Source: Sphingomonas sp. Leaf407 (lineage in GTDB: Bacteria; Pseudomonadota; Alphaproteobacteria; Sphingomonadales; Sphingomonadaceae). From it: DNA of 64,000 nt. This document shows, one piece after another, positions 7,750-16,685 of the stretch. Each line of letters opens with the position of its first letter. Position 1 is the stretch's first letter. A program made the position numbers and the translations under genes. The notes below the pieces were generated by a model that did not search any database, had not been told where the DNA came from, and was given only the letters and a program-made list of their open reading frames with translations. The stretch is from NCBI RefSeq assembly GCF_001425385.1, contig NZ_LMQO01000002.1, positions 248,001-312,000 on the forward strand. Reading direction: 5' to 3'.

Positions 7750-9129
7750 TCAACGTCCGTCGTCCTCCCGCACGGTCCTGCCCGGTTCGCCATTCACCCG
7801 CACGTTCTCCATGCGAACGTTCCGCGTATCGCGTGCGACCAGCGCGGATCGATCGGGGTCGGTCAGCCGGACGTCGATGTCGCGTAACAGGACGTCGCTG
7901 ATCGCGGTCGTCGGATTGCCCGAGATCGTGCCGAAGCCGCGCGTGGTGCCGCGCACGTCCTCGATCACGATGTCGCGGATGATCGCACCCGGCTGCCGGG
8001 GCGCGACCTTCGTCCCATGGGTCAGGCGGGCGTTGACGATCAGGCCGATCGCGGGATCGTTGACGCTGAAATTGGGAATGTCGGTGCCATGGAACACCTC
8101 GCCATTGTGCCAGCGGCTGACCGAAGTCGGTGCCTCGGCCAGTCGCACGCCTTTCACCCGCAGCTTCTCATATACCTGCCCCGGCGTGTCGGGGCGGACC
8201 TTGAAGCGGATCGTCGGCATGTCGCCGACATTGGTGATCCGTTCGACGCGCACGTCGCGCACCACCGTCGCGTTGCTGCCATAGGTGACGCAGCCCAGAC
8301 CATGTTCGAAGACGCAGTCGTGAATATGGATGCGTTCGACCGGCGGCGCTTCGGCATGGGCGGCGGCACCGGCGCCCTGCGTTCCTTTCAGCGCGATGCA
8401 ATCATCGTCGACCGAGAAGCGGCAGCGGCGAACGATCACGTCCTGACAGCTATCGATGTCGACGCCGTCGCTGCTCGGCGCGCGGATCACATGCGGCACC
8501 TCGAACCCGCAATCCTCGACCACCGCCCGGCGGCAGCGATAGAGGTGGAGGTTCCAGAAGGCGGGATCGCGAAAGGTCACGCCGCTGACCAGCACGTCGT
8601 CGCAATCCTCGATCGAGCAGAGCTGGGGCAAGTGATATTGCACCTTGGCCTTGCCGACATATTCGTCGGGCATGGTAAAGAAGCTCCGCCAGAACGGGTC
8701 GCCCTGTCCGTCGAGCGTGCCGGGGCCGAGGATGCGCAGGCCGTGGTTGCCCGTCGCGTTGACCAGCGCGAGGCGCAGCGGTTCGGGCCAGGCTTCGGCG
8801 AAGCGGCGCAGTACCAGCGGATAATCGGCCAGCGACGCCGACCCCTTCAGCACCGCGCCGCGCCGCAGTTCCATGCCCACGCCGGGGCGCAGGAGGATCG
8901 ATCCGCTGACGAACACGCCCGCCGGTATCGCGATCATGCCGCCGCCGCCCTGCGCGCAGGCATCGATCGCGCGCTGGATCGCGGCGGTGTTCAGCGTCCG
9001 GCCATCGCCGACCGCGCCGTGATCGCGGATGTCGACCGTCCGGCGGTGCCGTCCCAGCGCGTTTCCCGGCAAGGCGACGAGCGGTACGGCACCCGCCAAG
9101 GTTCGCAACAGGCTACGGCGTGCGGGCAT
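7750..9129 (-). CDS. GH28 family exported polygalacturonase-like enzyme
   Basis: A 459-residue right-handed beta-helix enzyme of glycoside hydrolase family 28, which hydrolyses galacturonan-type linkages by inversion. Catalytic landmarks are SSDGVDID (219-226), the paired aspartates in VDDDCIALK (240-248), EHGLG with H276, and IRFK (307-310). The N-terminus MPARRSLLRTLAGAVPLVALPGNALG has twin arginines and a hydrophobic stretch, so Tat export to the periplasm is likely. GGAG eight bases before ATG 9129 supports the start. It lies 22 bases downstream of the FAH-type hydrolase gene in one leftward unit driven from the 10.1-kb operator region. Exact substrate (polygalacturonate, RG-I or RG-II backbone) is not readable. 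Confidence 0.88.
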   Translation of the reverse strand: MPARRSLLRTLAGAVPLVALPGNALGRHRRTVDIRDHGAVGDGRTLNTAAIQRAIDACAQGGGGMIAIPAGVFVSGSILLRPGVGMELRRGAVLKGSASLADYPLVLRRFAEAWPEPLRLALVNATGNHGLRILGPGTLDGQGDPFWRSFFTMPDEYVGKAKVQYHLPQLCSIEDCDDVLVSGVTFRDPAFWNLHLYRCRRAVVEDCGFEVPHVIRAPSSDGVDIDSCQDVIVRRCRFSVDDDCIALKGTQGAGAAAHAEAPPVERIHIHDCVFEHGLGCVTYGSNATVVRDVRVERITNVGDMPTIRFKVRPDTPGQVYEKLRVKGVRLAEAPTSVSRWHNGEVFHGTDIPNFSVNDPAIGLIVNARLTHGTKVAPRQPGAIIRDIVIEDVRGTTRGFGTISGNPTTAISDVLLRDIDVRLTDPDRSALVARDTRNVRMENVRVNGEPGRTVREDDGR

Positions 9130-9151
9130 GGCGGCGTCTCCAGGCGGACTG

Positions 9152-10021
9152 TCAGGGAAGGCGGGGGGCAGGGGCCTGCCACGCGACGAAATCCTGTCGC
9201 TGCTCGCCCAGCCGTTCGATGCCCAGCGTCACCACGTCGCCGGGCTTCAGATACCAGGGGTCGGGCTTCTGGCCGAGGCCGACGCCGGGGGGCGTGCCGG
9301 TGGTGATGATGTCGCCGGGTTCCAGCGTCATGAACTGCGAGAGATAGGCGATGATCTGCGCCACGGTGAAGATCATCGTCGCGCTCGACCCGTTCTGCAT
9401 CGGCCGGTCGTTGACCGACAGCCACATCGACAGGCCTTGCGGATCGCCCGCCTCGTCCGGCGTCACCAGCCATGGCCCGACCGGGCCGAACGTCGGAAAG
9501 CCCTTGCCCTTGTCCCACGTCGGGCCGCGTTCGACCTGCCAATGCCGTTCGGACACGTCGTTGACGACGCAATATCCCGCGACATGGGCCAGCGCATCGG
9601 CTTCGGACACATGGCTGGCGTGGCTGCCGATCACGACGCCCAGTTCGACTTCCCAGTCGGTCTTCTGCGATTCCTTCGGGATAACGACCGGGTCGTTCGG
9701 CCCCTGAATGCAGTTCACCCATTTGCTGAACACGACGGGTTCGTCGGGGATCGGCAGGTTCGATTCGGCGGCATGATCGGCATAGTTCAGCCCGATCGCC
9801 ACGAACTTGCGCGTGCCCGCGACGGGTGGCCCGTAGCGCAGATCGCCCGTCGCCAGCGGCAGCGTGGCCGGATCGATCGCGGCAAGCCGTGCCAGCGAGG
9901 CGGGGGATAGTACCTCGCCGGCGAGGTCGGCGACCACGCCCGACAGGTCGCGGATACGGCCGTCGGCATCGACGATACCGGGTTTTTCGGCATTCGGGCT
10001 GCCATAGCGACACAGCTTCAC
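9152..10021 (-). CDS. FAH-family hydrolase, likely 2,4-diketo-3-deoxy-L-fuconate/rhamnonate hydrolase
   Basis: A 289-residue fumarylacetoacetate hydrolase superfamily protein. It has the metal-binding core KFVAIGLNYADHA, DWEVELGVVIG and the ending PGDIITTGTPPGVGLG. In oxidative L-fucose and L-rhamnose pathways an enzyme of this family splits the 2,4-diketo-3-deoxy acid into pyruvate and L-lactate. The presence of the other pathway enzymes at 12.8-17.8 kb supports that assignment. The start is GTG 10021, with GGGGA eight bases upstream. It is the first gene of the leftward unit with GH28 and lies divergent from the GH2 gene across one copy of the shared operator motif. Confidence 0.82.
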   Translation of the reverse strand: MKLCRYGSPNAEKPGIVDADGRIRDLSGVVADLAGEVLSPASLARLAAIDPATLPLATGDLRYGPPVAGTRKFVAIGLNYADHAAESNLPIPDEPVVFSKWVNCIQGPNDPVVIPKESQKTDWEVELGVVIGSHASHVSEADALAHVAGYCVVNDVSERHWQVERGPTWDKGKGFPTFGPVGPWLVTPDEAGDPQGLSMWLSVNDRPMQNGSSATMIFTVAQIIAYLSQFMTLEPGDIITTGTPPGVGLGQKPDPWYLKPGDVVTLGIERLGEQRQDFVAWQAPAPRLP

Positions 10022-10099
10022 GTGGACGTTCCCCTTTTTCGCGATCCGGCAACCATCGGCCGTTTACTTGCCAACTCGATAGCTTTAGGCAATTAAGTC

Positions 10100-10115
10100 A
10101 TAATACGTCATACGT
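10100..10115. promoter_or_regulatory. FadR-type operator candidate, copy 1
   Basis: ATAATACGTCATACGT lies in the 119-base gap between the divergent FAH-hydrolase and GH2 genes. It is one of eight intergenic copies of the consensus ATAAKACGTCATAYGT. Extra GTCAT and ATGAC half-words flank it (10097 and 10119), extending the dyad. Confidence 0.7.
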
Positions 10116-10140
10116 CAAATGACGTGCAGGACTGGAGAAG

Positions 10141-12771
10141 ATGATGCCGGGGCGGTGGTTGATGGTCGCGATGCTGCTGCTGATGGCGGGGCTGCCCGCC
10201 GCGGCGTTCGCGCGGACCGAGACGTCGCTGAGTGACGGCTGGCGGTTCCATCTAGGCGACGTGCCGGGCGATGCGACCGCGCGCGATCACGACGATGCGG
10301 GCTGGGAGCGGGTGGCAGTGCCGCATACGTGGAACCGCGTCGGCAATTATGCGCTCACCCGCCGCGCCGATGCGAACACCACGCGCGGCATCGGCTGGTA
10401 TCGCCTGCGTTTCACGCCCCCAGCCGGAACGACGGGCAAGCGCGTCTATCTTCAGTTCGATGCCGCCAGCATCATCGCCGATGTCTGGCTCAACGGCCGC
10501 AAGCTGGGGCGGCATGAAGGCGCGTTCAGCCGCTTCCGCGTCGATGCGACCGACGCGCTGCGCCCAGGCGAGAACATGCTCGCGGTGAAGGTCGACAATT
10601 CCAAGCCGGAGCGTGACAGCACGACCGAGTTCATCGTGCCCATCTCGGGCGATTTCTTCATGTATGGCGGGCTGTATCGCCCGGTGTCGCTGATCGTGAC
10701 CGATCCGGTGCATGTCGATCTGCTCGATCATGGCGGGCCGGGCGTCTATGGCAGCGTCGTGACGCTCGACGATGGCGCGGCGCGGGTGGCGGTGCGCACG
10801 CGCCTGCGCAACGACGGCCGGTCGGGCGCGGTGACGCTGCGGACCAGCATCGTCGATGCCGCCGGGCGAACGGTGGCCCGCGACGAACGACGGGTGCGGC
10901 TGACGCGCGGCGCGGATAGCGAGCAGCGCATGACGCTGACCGTCGCGAACCCGCGCCGCTGGAACGGCATCGCCGACCCCTATCTCTACCGGATGGTCGT
11001 CGAACTCGCCGGGCGGGGCGTGGCCGACCGGGTCGAACAGCCGCTGGGGCTACGAACCGTTGCGGTCGATCCGAACCGGGGGTTCCTGCTGAACGGCACG
11101 CCGCTGCGGCTGCGCGGCGTCAACCGGCATCAGGACCGGCAGGAGAAGGGCTGGGCCCTGAGTACCGCCGACCATGCGCAGGACATGGCGCTGATCGAGG
11201 AACTGGGGGCCAATTCGGTGCGGCTGGCGCATTACAACCATGCCACGCCGTTCTACGAACTGGCGGATCGCAACGGCATGGTGCTGTGGGCCGAACTGGG
11301 GCTGGTGAACCTCGCCTCGGTCCCCGGCGTGGCCGATACGCCCCCGGCGATGAAGGCCAGCGCCGAGGCGCAGATGGTCGAGCTGATCCGGCAGAACTAT
11401 AATCATCCCTCGGTCGGGGTCTGGTCGATCGGCAACGAGATCACCAACTGGGCGTCGAAGGGCCTGACCCCGTCGAATGCGCGACCGTTGATGCGCGCGC
11501 TGGACGCGGTGGCCAAGCGTGAGGACCCGTCGCGGCCGACCACTATCGCCGCCTGTTGCGAGGTGTTGCCCGGCGAAGCCGACGACGGGCGCGATCGTAC
11601 CGCCGGAACCGCCGATACGGTCGCCTATAATCTCTATTATGGCTGGTATGGGTCGGGCCAGGTGGCGGATGCCACGCGGCTGGGCGAGGTGATGCGCGGC
11701 TATCACCGCGAGAATCCGACGCTGCCGGTCGGCGTCGGCGAATATGGCGCGGGCGGCGCGATCACCCAGCACACCGACAATGTCGATGGCGGCAGGATCG
11801 AAAGCATCTACCGCCCGCAGGCCGAGGAGGTGCAGGCGGTCGTCCACGAACTGTCGTGGAAAGGACTGAAACCGCTCGACTTCCTGTGGGGCACCTGGGT
11901 CTGGCAGATGTTCGACGCGACCAGCGATCTGCGCGAGGAAGGCGACAGCACCGACATCAACACCAAGGGGCTGGTGACGTTCGATCGGGCGGTGAGGAAG
12001 GACGCCTATTGGTTCTACAAGGCGGCATGGAGCAAGGCCCCGGTGCTGTATCTGGCGGGGCGGCGCTATGTCGACCGCGCCTATCCGGTGGTCGAGATCC
12101 GCGCCTATTCCAACGCCGCGCGCGCCGATCTCACCGTCAACGGCCGCTCGATCGGCAGCGCGACGTGCGGTGACAGCGTGTGCCGGTGGCCGGACGTGCG
12201 GCTGTCGCCAGGCGAGAATGCGGTGGTCGCGACGGCGGGGGGACAGCGCGACGCCATGACGCTGCGCTACGGCGGCCCCGCGCGCGCGATCCACGTCCGT
12301 ACCGGCACGCTGGAGGGGGTGACGCTGGCCGATGGCACCCGCTACGGATCGGACGATTTCTTCGCTGGCGGGCTGGGCCACACGCTCAACCCCTATCAGC
12401 GCGAACTCTATGCCGCCGATCAGACCCGCAAGCCGGCGAAGGTCGTCGCCGGCGCGGCCGAACCCCGACTGTACGCCAGTTGGCGCGCGGGCAAGGCGTT
12501 CCGCTACGCGCTGCCGCTGCCCGACGGACGCTACCACGTGACGCTGCACCTGTTCGATCCGGTCGAGACGGCACCGGGCAAGCGCGTGTTCACGGTCAAG
12601 GCCGGCGGCGGTGCGATCGAGCGGATCGACGTGGCGGCCCGTGCCGAGGGCGGGCTGCGGGCGACGACGGTGGTGCTGCCGGCCAGATCGGTCGGCGGAC
12701 GATTGTCGCTGGAGTTCACCGGGGTGGTGGGTGAGGCGATCGTCTCGGCGATCGACGTCGTCGCGCGGTAG
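10141..12771 (+). CDS. GH2 family glycosidase with C-terminal malectin-like domain
   Basis: An exported 876-residue glycoside hydrolase family 2 enzyme. It has a signal peptide ending AAAFA, a sugar-binding jelly roll (about 30-200), an immunoglobulin-like domain, and a TIM barrel. The acid/base glutamate is in SIGNEI (E433) and the nucleophile glutamate in VGEYGAGG (E534). A malectin-like carbohydrate-binding module fills the last 150 residues. GGAG at 10133-10136 sits three bases from ATG 10141 and six from ATG 10144, so the latter may be the true start. Family activities include beta-galactosidase and beta-glucuronidase; specificity is open. It is divergent from the FAH/GH28 unit and shares operator copy 1. 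Confidence 0.87.
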   Translation: MMPGRWLMVAMLLLMAGLPAAAFARTETSLSDGWRFHLGDVPGDATARDHDDAGWERVAVPHTWNRVGNYALTRRADANTTRGIGWYRLRFTPPAGTTGKRVYLQFDAASIIADVWLNGRKLGRHEGAFSRFRVDATDALRPGENMLAVKVDNSKPERDSTTEFIVPISGDFFMYGGLYRPVSLIVTDPVHVDLLDHGGPGVYGSVVTLDDGAARVAVRTRLRNDGRSGAVTLRTSIVDAAGRTVARDERRVRLTRGADSEQRMTLTVANPRRWNGIADPYLYRMVVELAGRGVADRVEQPLGLRTVAVDPNRGFLLNGTPLRLRGVNRHQDRQEKGWALSTADHAQDMALIEELGANSVRLAHYNHATPFYELADRNGMVLWAELGLVNLASVPGVADTPPAMKASAEAQMVELIRQNYNHPSVGVWSIGNEITNWASKGLTPSNARPLMRALDAVAKREDPSRPTTIAACCEVLPGEADDGRDRTAGTADTVAYNLYYGWYGSGQVADATRLGEVMRGYHRENPTLPVGVGEYGAGGAITQHTDNVDGGRIESIYRPQAEEVQAVVHELSWKGLKPLDFLWGTWVWQMFDATSDLREEGDSTDINTKGLVTFDRAVRKDAYWFYKAAWSKAPVLYLAGRRYVDRAYPVVEIRAYSNAARADLTVNGRSIGSATCGDSVCRWPDVRLSPGENAVVATAGGQRDAMTLRYGGPARAIHVRTGTLEGVTLADGTRYGSDDFFAGGLGHTLNPYQRELYAADQTRKPAKVVAGAAEPRLYASWRAGKAFRYALPLPDGRYHVTLHLFDPVETAPGKRVFTVKAGGGAIERIDVAARAEGGLRATTVVLPARSVGGRLSLEFTGVVGEAIVSAIDVVAR

Positions 12772-12774
12772 GGC

Positions 12775-12800
12775 CGGGGAGGGGCCGCTGCTCCTCCCCG
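12775..12800. terminator. Hairpin between convergent GH2 and mutarotase genes
   Basis: CGGGGAGG (12775-12782) pairs with CCTCCCCG (12793-12800) around a 10-base loop. It occupies the entire gap between the two stop codons. There is no T-run, so efficiency is uncertain. Confidence 0.55.
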
Positions 12801-13157
12801 TCAGTTCGCCGGATGGTCGCCCAGCGCGAAGATGCGGTCCATCGGAAACCACGTACCATCGGGGCCGGCCGCCGGGATCGGCTGCTGAAAGCGCAGCATC
12901 TTTGCGACCCAGGCGACGACCGCCGGATTGGCGGCATCGGCGGCAGCCTTTGCCGCCGGGTCGTAGCGTTCGTCCGCCTCGATCATCATGAACAGCCGGT
13001 TGCCCGCGCGCCAGATCTGCATGTCGGCGATTCCGGCAGCACGGATCGACCGCGTCACCGCCGGGTCGGTGTTGCCGACCCGGTGCCAGTGTTCATATTC
13101 GGCGATCAGCGCGGCATCATCGACAAGGTCGAGCGCGAGGCAGATACGCGTCGTCAT
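12801..13157 (-). CDS. L-rhamnose/L-fucose mutarotase family protein (DUF718)
   Basis: A 118-residue protein of the RhaM/DUF718 family, ferredoxin-like enzymes that interconvert alpha and beta anomers of 6-deoxy-hexoses. Recognisable are the N-terminal strand RICLALDLVDD, the YEHWHRVG helix, SIRAAGIADMQIWRAGNRLFMMIEAD, and the C-terminal MLRFQQPIP. It is slightly longer than E. coli RhaM (about 104 residues). The ATG at 13157 overlaps the SDR stop as ATGA, so the two are translationally coupled. As last gene of the 16.5-12.8 kb unit it fits a role in presenting the anomer used by the aldose dehydrogenase. Fucose versus rhamnose cannot be decided. Confidence 0.85.
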   Translation of the reverse strand: MTTRICLALDLVDDAALIAEYEHWHRVGNTDPAVTRSIRAAGIADMQIWRAGNRLFMMIEADERYDPAAKAAADAANPAVVAWVAKMLRFQQPIPAAGPDGTWFPMDRIFALGDHPAN

Positions 13158-13882
13158 GCGTTGGTCCAGCCGCCGTCGATCACCTGCGCGGTGCCGGTGG
13201 TATAGGACGATGCGTCGCTGGCGAGATACAGCGCCAGTTCGGCGATCTCGCGCGCGGCGCCGATGCGGCCCATCGGTTGCCGCGCGACGAACTCGGCGCG
13301 CGCCTTGTCGGCGTCGCCGGTGGCGGCCAGCCGCTCGTCGAGCGACGGCGACTGCACCGTGCCGGGGCAGATCGCGTTGCAGCGGATGCCCTGTCCGACG
13401 AAATCCTGCGCGACCGATTTGGTGAGGCCGATCACCGCCGCCTTCGACGCGCCATAGACGAAGCGGTTGGGCACCGCGATGATCGATCCCGCCACCGACG
13501 CCATGTTGACGATCGATCCGCTCCCTTGCGCGATCATCGCCGGCAGGAAGGCGCGGATCATGCGATAGGCCGAGCGGACGTTCAGATCGAACGAGACGTC
13601 GAAATCCGCCTCGTCGGTCGTCAGGATCGTGCCGGCATGGACGAACCCCGCGCAGTTGAACAGGATGTCGACCGCGCCCACCCGTTCGCCGAACGCGGCG
13701 ATCGCCGCCGCGTCGCGCAGGTCGAGTGTCACCGTCTCGCACCCCGTCAGCGTGGCGAGCGCGTCGGCGTTGATGTCGGCGGCGATCACCCGCGCGCCTT
13801 CGGCGGCGAACAGTTCGGCGGCGGCGCGGCCGATGCCCTGGGCGGCGGCGGTGATGACGGCGGTCTTGCCTGCAAGGCGCAT
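13154..13882 (-). CDS. SDR, likely 2-keto-3-deoxy-L-fuconate (or -rhamnonate) dehydrogenase
   Basis: A 242-residue classical short-chain dehydrogenase. It starts MRLAGKTAVITAAAQGIGRA (cofactor loop), and has AADINADAL as an NAD-type acidic motif, NCAG, and the active-site pair YGASK. The ITAAAQGIG variant and overall sequence resemble 2-keto-3-deoxy-L-fuconate dehydrogenase of Xanthomonas, which oxidises C4 to give the diketo acid cleaved by the FAH-type hydrolase. The gene overlaps the mutarotase by four bases and follows the aldo/keto reductase by 16, so it is part of the same leftward unit. Substrate is inferred from resemblance and context. Confidence 0.82.
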   Translation of the reverse strand: MRLAGKTAVITAAAQGIGRAAAELFAAEGARVIAADINADALATLTGCETVTLDLRDAAAIAAFGERVGAVDILFNCAGFVHAGTILTTDEADFDVSFDLNVRSAYRMIRAFLPAMIAQGSGSIVNMASVAGSIIAVPNRFVYGASKAAVIGLTKSVAQDFVGQGIRCNAICPGTVQSPSLDERLAATGDADKARAEFVARQPMGRIGAAREIAELALYLASDASSYTTGTAQVIDGGWTNA

Positions 13883-13898
13883 CGGATGGGGTCTTTCG

Positions 13899-14906
13899 TT
13901 ACAGAGGAACGGGGGTGTCGGCCCGGATCAGGCCATGGTCCTTCAGGTCGCGCCACAGCGCGGGCGGGATCGCGATGTCGATCAGCGCGGCGGCCTGCGT
14001 CACCTGCTGCGGGCTGGCCATGCCGGGGATGACCGACACGACCTGAGCGTGCGCCAGCGGCAGTTGCAGCGCGGCGGCGGCCAGCGGCACGCCATGCGCC
14101 ACGCACAGATCCTCGATCGCGCCGACACGCGCGATGATCTCAGGTGGGGCGGGCTGGTAATCGTAATGGACCTCGCCGCCGTGGCGCACGCCCTTGGCGA
14201 GAATGCCGGAATTATACGGACCGCCCAGCACCACCTTTACGTCGCGCGCCTCGCACAATGGCAGGAAGGTTTCGAGCGCGTCCTGTTCGAGCAGGGTGTA
14301 GCGCCCGGCGAGCAGCACCACGTCGATCTCGCCGACCGCCAGCACCTCCTCGCACACCCGCGTTTCGTTGACGCCCAGCCCGATCGCGCCCACCGCGCCA
14401 CCGTCGCGCAGTTCGCGCAGCGCGCGGTATCCGCCCTCCATGAACTCGGCGAAGCGGCGGGGGTGATCGCTGCCATGCGCCATCGCACCCAGATCATGGA
14501 CATAGAGGATGTCGATCCGGTCGCGCCGCAGCCGTATCCGGCTGTCATCATAGGATCGCATCACCGCGTCATAGCTGTAGTCGAACACGCTTTCGAACGG
14601 TTCGGGCGTCACGAACGCCTGACGCGCCACCGACAGGTCGGTGCCCGGCGCCACCGGATCGAGCCGCCGTCCGACCTTGGTCGAGACGATCGCCCGCGCT
14701 TGCGGGTCGAGGTCGGCCAACGCATCGCCGACGCGCTTCTCGCTCAGGCCGAAGCCGTAATGCGGCGCGGTGTCGATGTAGCGCAGCCCGGCATCCCATG
14801 CGGTGCGCAGCGTCGCATCCGCATCACCATCGGCGACCGCGCGATACAGATTGCCGATCGACGCCGCGCCGAACCCCAAGGGCCCCATCGTACCGAAATC
14901 GACCAT
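13899..14906 (-). CDS. Aldo/keto reductase, likely L-fucose (D-threo-aldose) 1-dehydrogenase
   Basis: A 335-residue aldo/keto reductase. It has IDTAPHYGFGLSE with the catalytic tyrosine, the active-site lysine in VSTKVGR, and the histidine in YVHDLG. It resembles D-threo-aldose/L-fucose dehydrogenases, which oxidise the free sugar at C1 to the lactone. ATG 14906 has GGAG six bases before it; a TTG at 14918 is the alternative. A separate operator copy (14943-14958) lies just upstream, so this gene and the two after it may have their own promoter within the larger unit. The downstream lactonase and SDR match the next pathway steps. Confidence 0.83.
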   Translation of the reverse strand: MVDFGTMGPLGFGAASIGNLYRAVADGDADATLRTAWDAGLRYIDTAPHYGFGLSEKRVGDALADLDPQARAIVSTKVGRRLDPVAPGTDLSVARQAFVTPEPFESVFDYSYDAVMRSYDDSRIRLRRDRIDILYVHDLGAMAHGSDHPRRFAEFMEGGYRALRELRDGGAVGAIGLGVNETRVCEEVLAVGEIDVVLLAGRYTLLEQDALETFLPLCEARDVKVVLGGPYNSGILAKGVRHGGEVHYDYQPAPPEIIARVGAIEDLCVAHGVPLAAAALQLPLAHAQVVSVIPGMASPQQVTQAAALIDIAIPPALWRDLKDHGLIRADTPVPL

Positions 14907-14942
14907 GATGCGCTCCAACCGACGTTCCGTCCGCTAAAGAAC

Positions 14943-14958
14943 ATCATACGTCATACGT
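14943..14958. promoter_or_regulatory. FadR-type operator candidate, copy 2 (overlaps a stop codon)
   Basis: ATCATACGTCATACGT matches the shared motif. It overlaps the stop codon (14951-14953) of the lactonase gene and lies 37 bases upstream of the aldo/keto reductase start. This suggests an internal regulated promoter within the unit. Confidence 0.65.
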
Positions 14959-15778
14959 CAATGGCGTAAAACTCGCGTGCGGCTCCCTCGAACAGTCTTG
15001 CGATCCGGTCGGGCGTGGTCGGGCCGATCAGGTCGATCGTCGCGGCGATCCAGTCGGTATAGCGGTCGCCGGCATGGCGCAGCACCGGCCAGTCGCTGCC
15101 CCACATCAGCCGGTCGCCGAAACACGCCACCAGATGTGACACATAGGGACGCAGCGCGGCGTGAGGCTGTCCCGCCGCCTGTTCGGTGCGCAGACCCGAC
15201 AGCTTGCACCACAGGTTCGGCAACGTCGAAAGCGCGGCGATGTCGGCGCGCCACGGATCGAGTTCGCCCCGCGCCGCATATGGCTTCGCGCCATGGTCGA
15301 TGACGATCGACAGCGCGGGCCAGCGGGTCACGAACCGGTGAAGCACAGGCAGATGGCGCGGCTCGACCAGCGCGTCGAAGCGCAGGCCGTGCGCGATCAT
15401 CGCCTCGATCGCGGGGGAAAGGTCCGCGCGCAACATCCATTCGGAATCGGCGATCCCCTGCAACATCGGCCGCACTCCGCGCAGCCGGGGATCGCGGGCG
15501 AGGGTGGCGATCCGCTCCGGCGCATCCTCCGCCGACAGGTCGACCCAGCCGACGATGCCCCGGATCGACCGATCGTCGAGGCTCAGCATCCAGTCGGTAT
15601 CGCGATCGTCCGGCTGCGACTGGACCAGCACGCAGCCGGTCAGTTCCAGCCCGGTCGCCTCGGCATGCAGATCGGGGGGCAGGAAATCGCGGTACAGAGC
15701 CGGCCAACCGGCATCGGGCCAGCTTTGCCCCGGACCGCCGATCCGCCAGAAATGCACGTGCGAGTCGAAGATGCGCAT
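14951..15778 (-). CDS. Amidohydrolase, likely L-fucono/L-rhamnono-lactonase
   Basis: A 275-residue amidohydrolase_2 (COG3618-type) protein. The metal-binding FDSHVHFW is at residues 4-11, LVQSQPDDRDTDWML follows, and the late metal aspartate is in LMWGSDWPVL. Members of this family hydrolyse sugar lactones such as L-fucono-1,5-lactone and L-rhamnono-lactone to the free acids. ATG 15778 is chosen because the family begins MRIFDSHVHFW here, although the frame is open further upstream. It sits 16 bases after the fadR-type gene and before the aldo/keto reductase, so it supplies the second step of the oxidative pathway. Its 3' end contains operator copy 2. Confidence 0.83.
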   Translation of the reverse strand: MRIFDSHVHFWRIGGPGQSWPDAGWPALYRDFLPPDLHAEATGLELTGCVLVQSQPDDRDTDWMLSLDDRSIRGIVGWVDLSAEDAPERIATLARDPRLRGVRPMLQGIADSEWMLRADLSPAIEAMIAHGLRFDALVEPRHLPVLHRFVTRWPALSIVIDHGAKPYAARGELDPWRADIAALSTLPNLWCKLSGLRTEQAAGQPHAALRPYVSHLVACFGDRLMWGSDWPVLRHAGDRYTDWIAATIDLIGPTTPDRIARLFEGAAREFYAIDV

Positions 15779-15794
15779 TACGACCCCTTCAATT

Positions 15795-16535
15795 TCAACG
15801 GCGCGGCTTGCGCGCGGCACGGCGGCGGGCCCACGACGTTTCGATATGATCGCGCATCGCCCGCGACGCCCCCTCGGCATCGCCGCGCACGATCGCGTCA
15901 TAGATCGCCTCGTGCGCGGCATGGGTTTCGCGGACATGCTCGACGTTCAGCTTGCCGCTGTAGCCATGGTTGCGCAGCGCCTCGGCCTGGACGCCGTCGA
16001 TCACCGCCTTGCTCAGCTTGTCGCCCGAAATCCGCATCACGATGTCGTGGAACGCCACGTCCTCGTGGACATAGGCGGCCGGGTGCGGGATCAGCCGTTC
16101 CAGCTTGGCCATCTGTCCGGTCAGTTCCTCGATCGCCTCGGGCGTGCGGCGTGCGGCGGCCTTGGCGGCCATCGCTCCTTCGAGCAGCGAGCGGATCTCC
16201 GACAGATTGTCGAGATAGGCCAGTCCGTCCTCCCGCTGGAACAGTGCGCCGAGGATCATCGGGTCGAGCATCCCCCATGCGCCGGAATCGCGGACGATCG
16301 TGCCGCGACCCTGTTGCGATACCACCAGCCCCTTTTCGGTCAGCGCCATTGTCGCTTCGCGGATCACCGTGCGGCTGACGCCGTACATCTCGCCCAGCAT
16401 GCCCTCGGGCGGCAGCGCGGTGCCGGCCGGATAGGTTTCGGTCACGATCGCCTTCACCAGATCCTCGACCACCGCTTCGGCAAGACGGGGGCGACGGCGG
16501 ATACGCAGCGATTCCGCAGGCAGGATGTCGGTCAT
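15795..16535 (-). CDS. FadR-subfamily GntR regulator of the carbohydrate locus
   Basis: A 246-residue transcription factor. An N-terminal GntR winged helix (about 15-85) has LPPEGMLGEMYGVSRTVIREATMALTEKGLV, and a C-terminal FCD ligand domain follows. The likely metal ligands of the FCD domain are in DVAFHDIV, ETHAAHEAI and RDHIETS. FadR-type proteins usually repress until a carboxylic metabolite binds, so a sugar acid such as L-fuconate is a reasonable inducer. The gene is first in the leftward unit and divergent from the dehydratase gene. Operator copy 3 lies in the gap between them, which predicts autoregulation. The open frame runs far upstream, but ATG 16535 matches the family start. Confidence 0.88.
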   Translation of the reverse strand: MTDILPAESLRIRRRPRLAEAVVEDLVKAIVTETYPAGTALPPEGMLGEMYGVSRTVIREATMALTEKGLVVSQQGRGTIVRDSGAWGMLDPMILGALFQREDGLAYLDNLSEIRSLLEGAMAAKAAARRTPEAIEELTGQMAKLERLIPHPAAYVHEDVAFHDIVMRISGDKLSKAVIDGVQAEALRNHGYSGKLNVEHVRETHAAHEAIYDAIVRGDAEGASRAMRDHIETSWARRRAARKPRR

Positions 16536-16626
16536 GGGTGTCGCGTCTCGTTGCACAATGGAGTGGACAGGATGGCACAGGTGGCCCGGCCGGCACGGCT
16601 TCGTCAACGCCTTGCCAAGCTCAAAG

Positions 16627-16642
16627 ATAATACGTAATATGT
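16627..16642. promoter_or_regulatory. FadR-type operator candidate, copy 3
   Basis: ATAATACGTAATATGT lies in the 150-base gap between the divergent regulator gene (start 16535) and the dehydratase gene (start 16686). It would allow autoregulation of the regulator together with control of dehydratase and permease. Confidence 0.7.
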
Positions 16643-16685
16643 TTGTCTGCCACAGGTCGGTCTGTCGGCTTGGGGGAGGGCGTGG

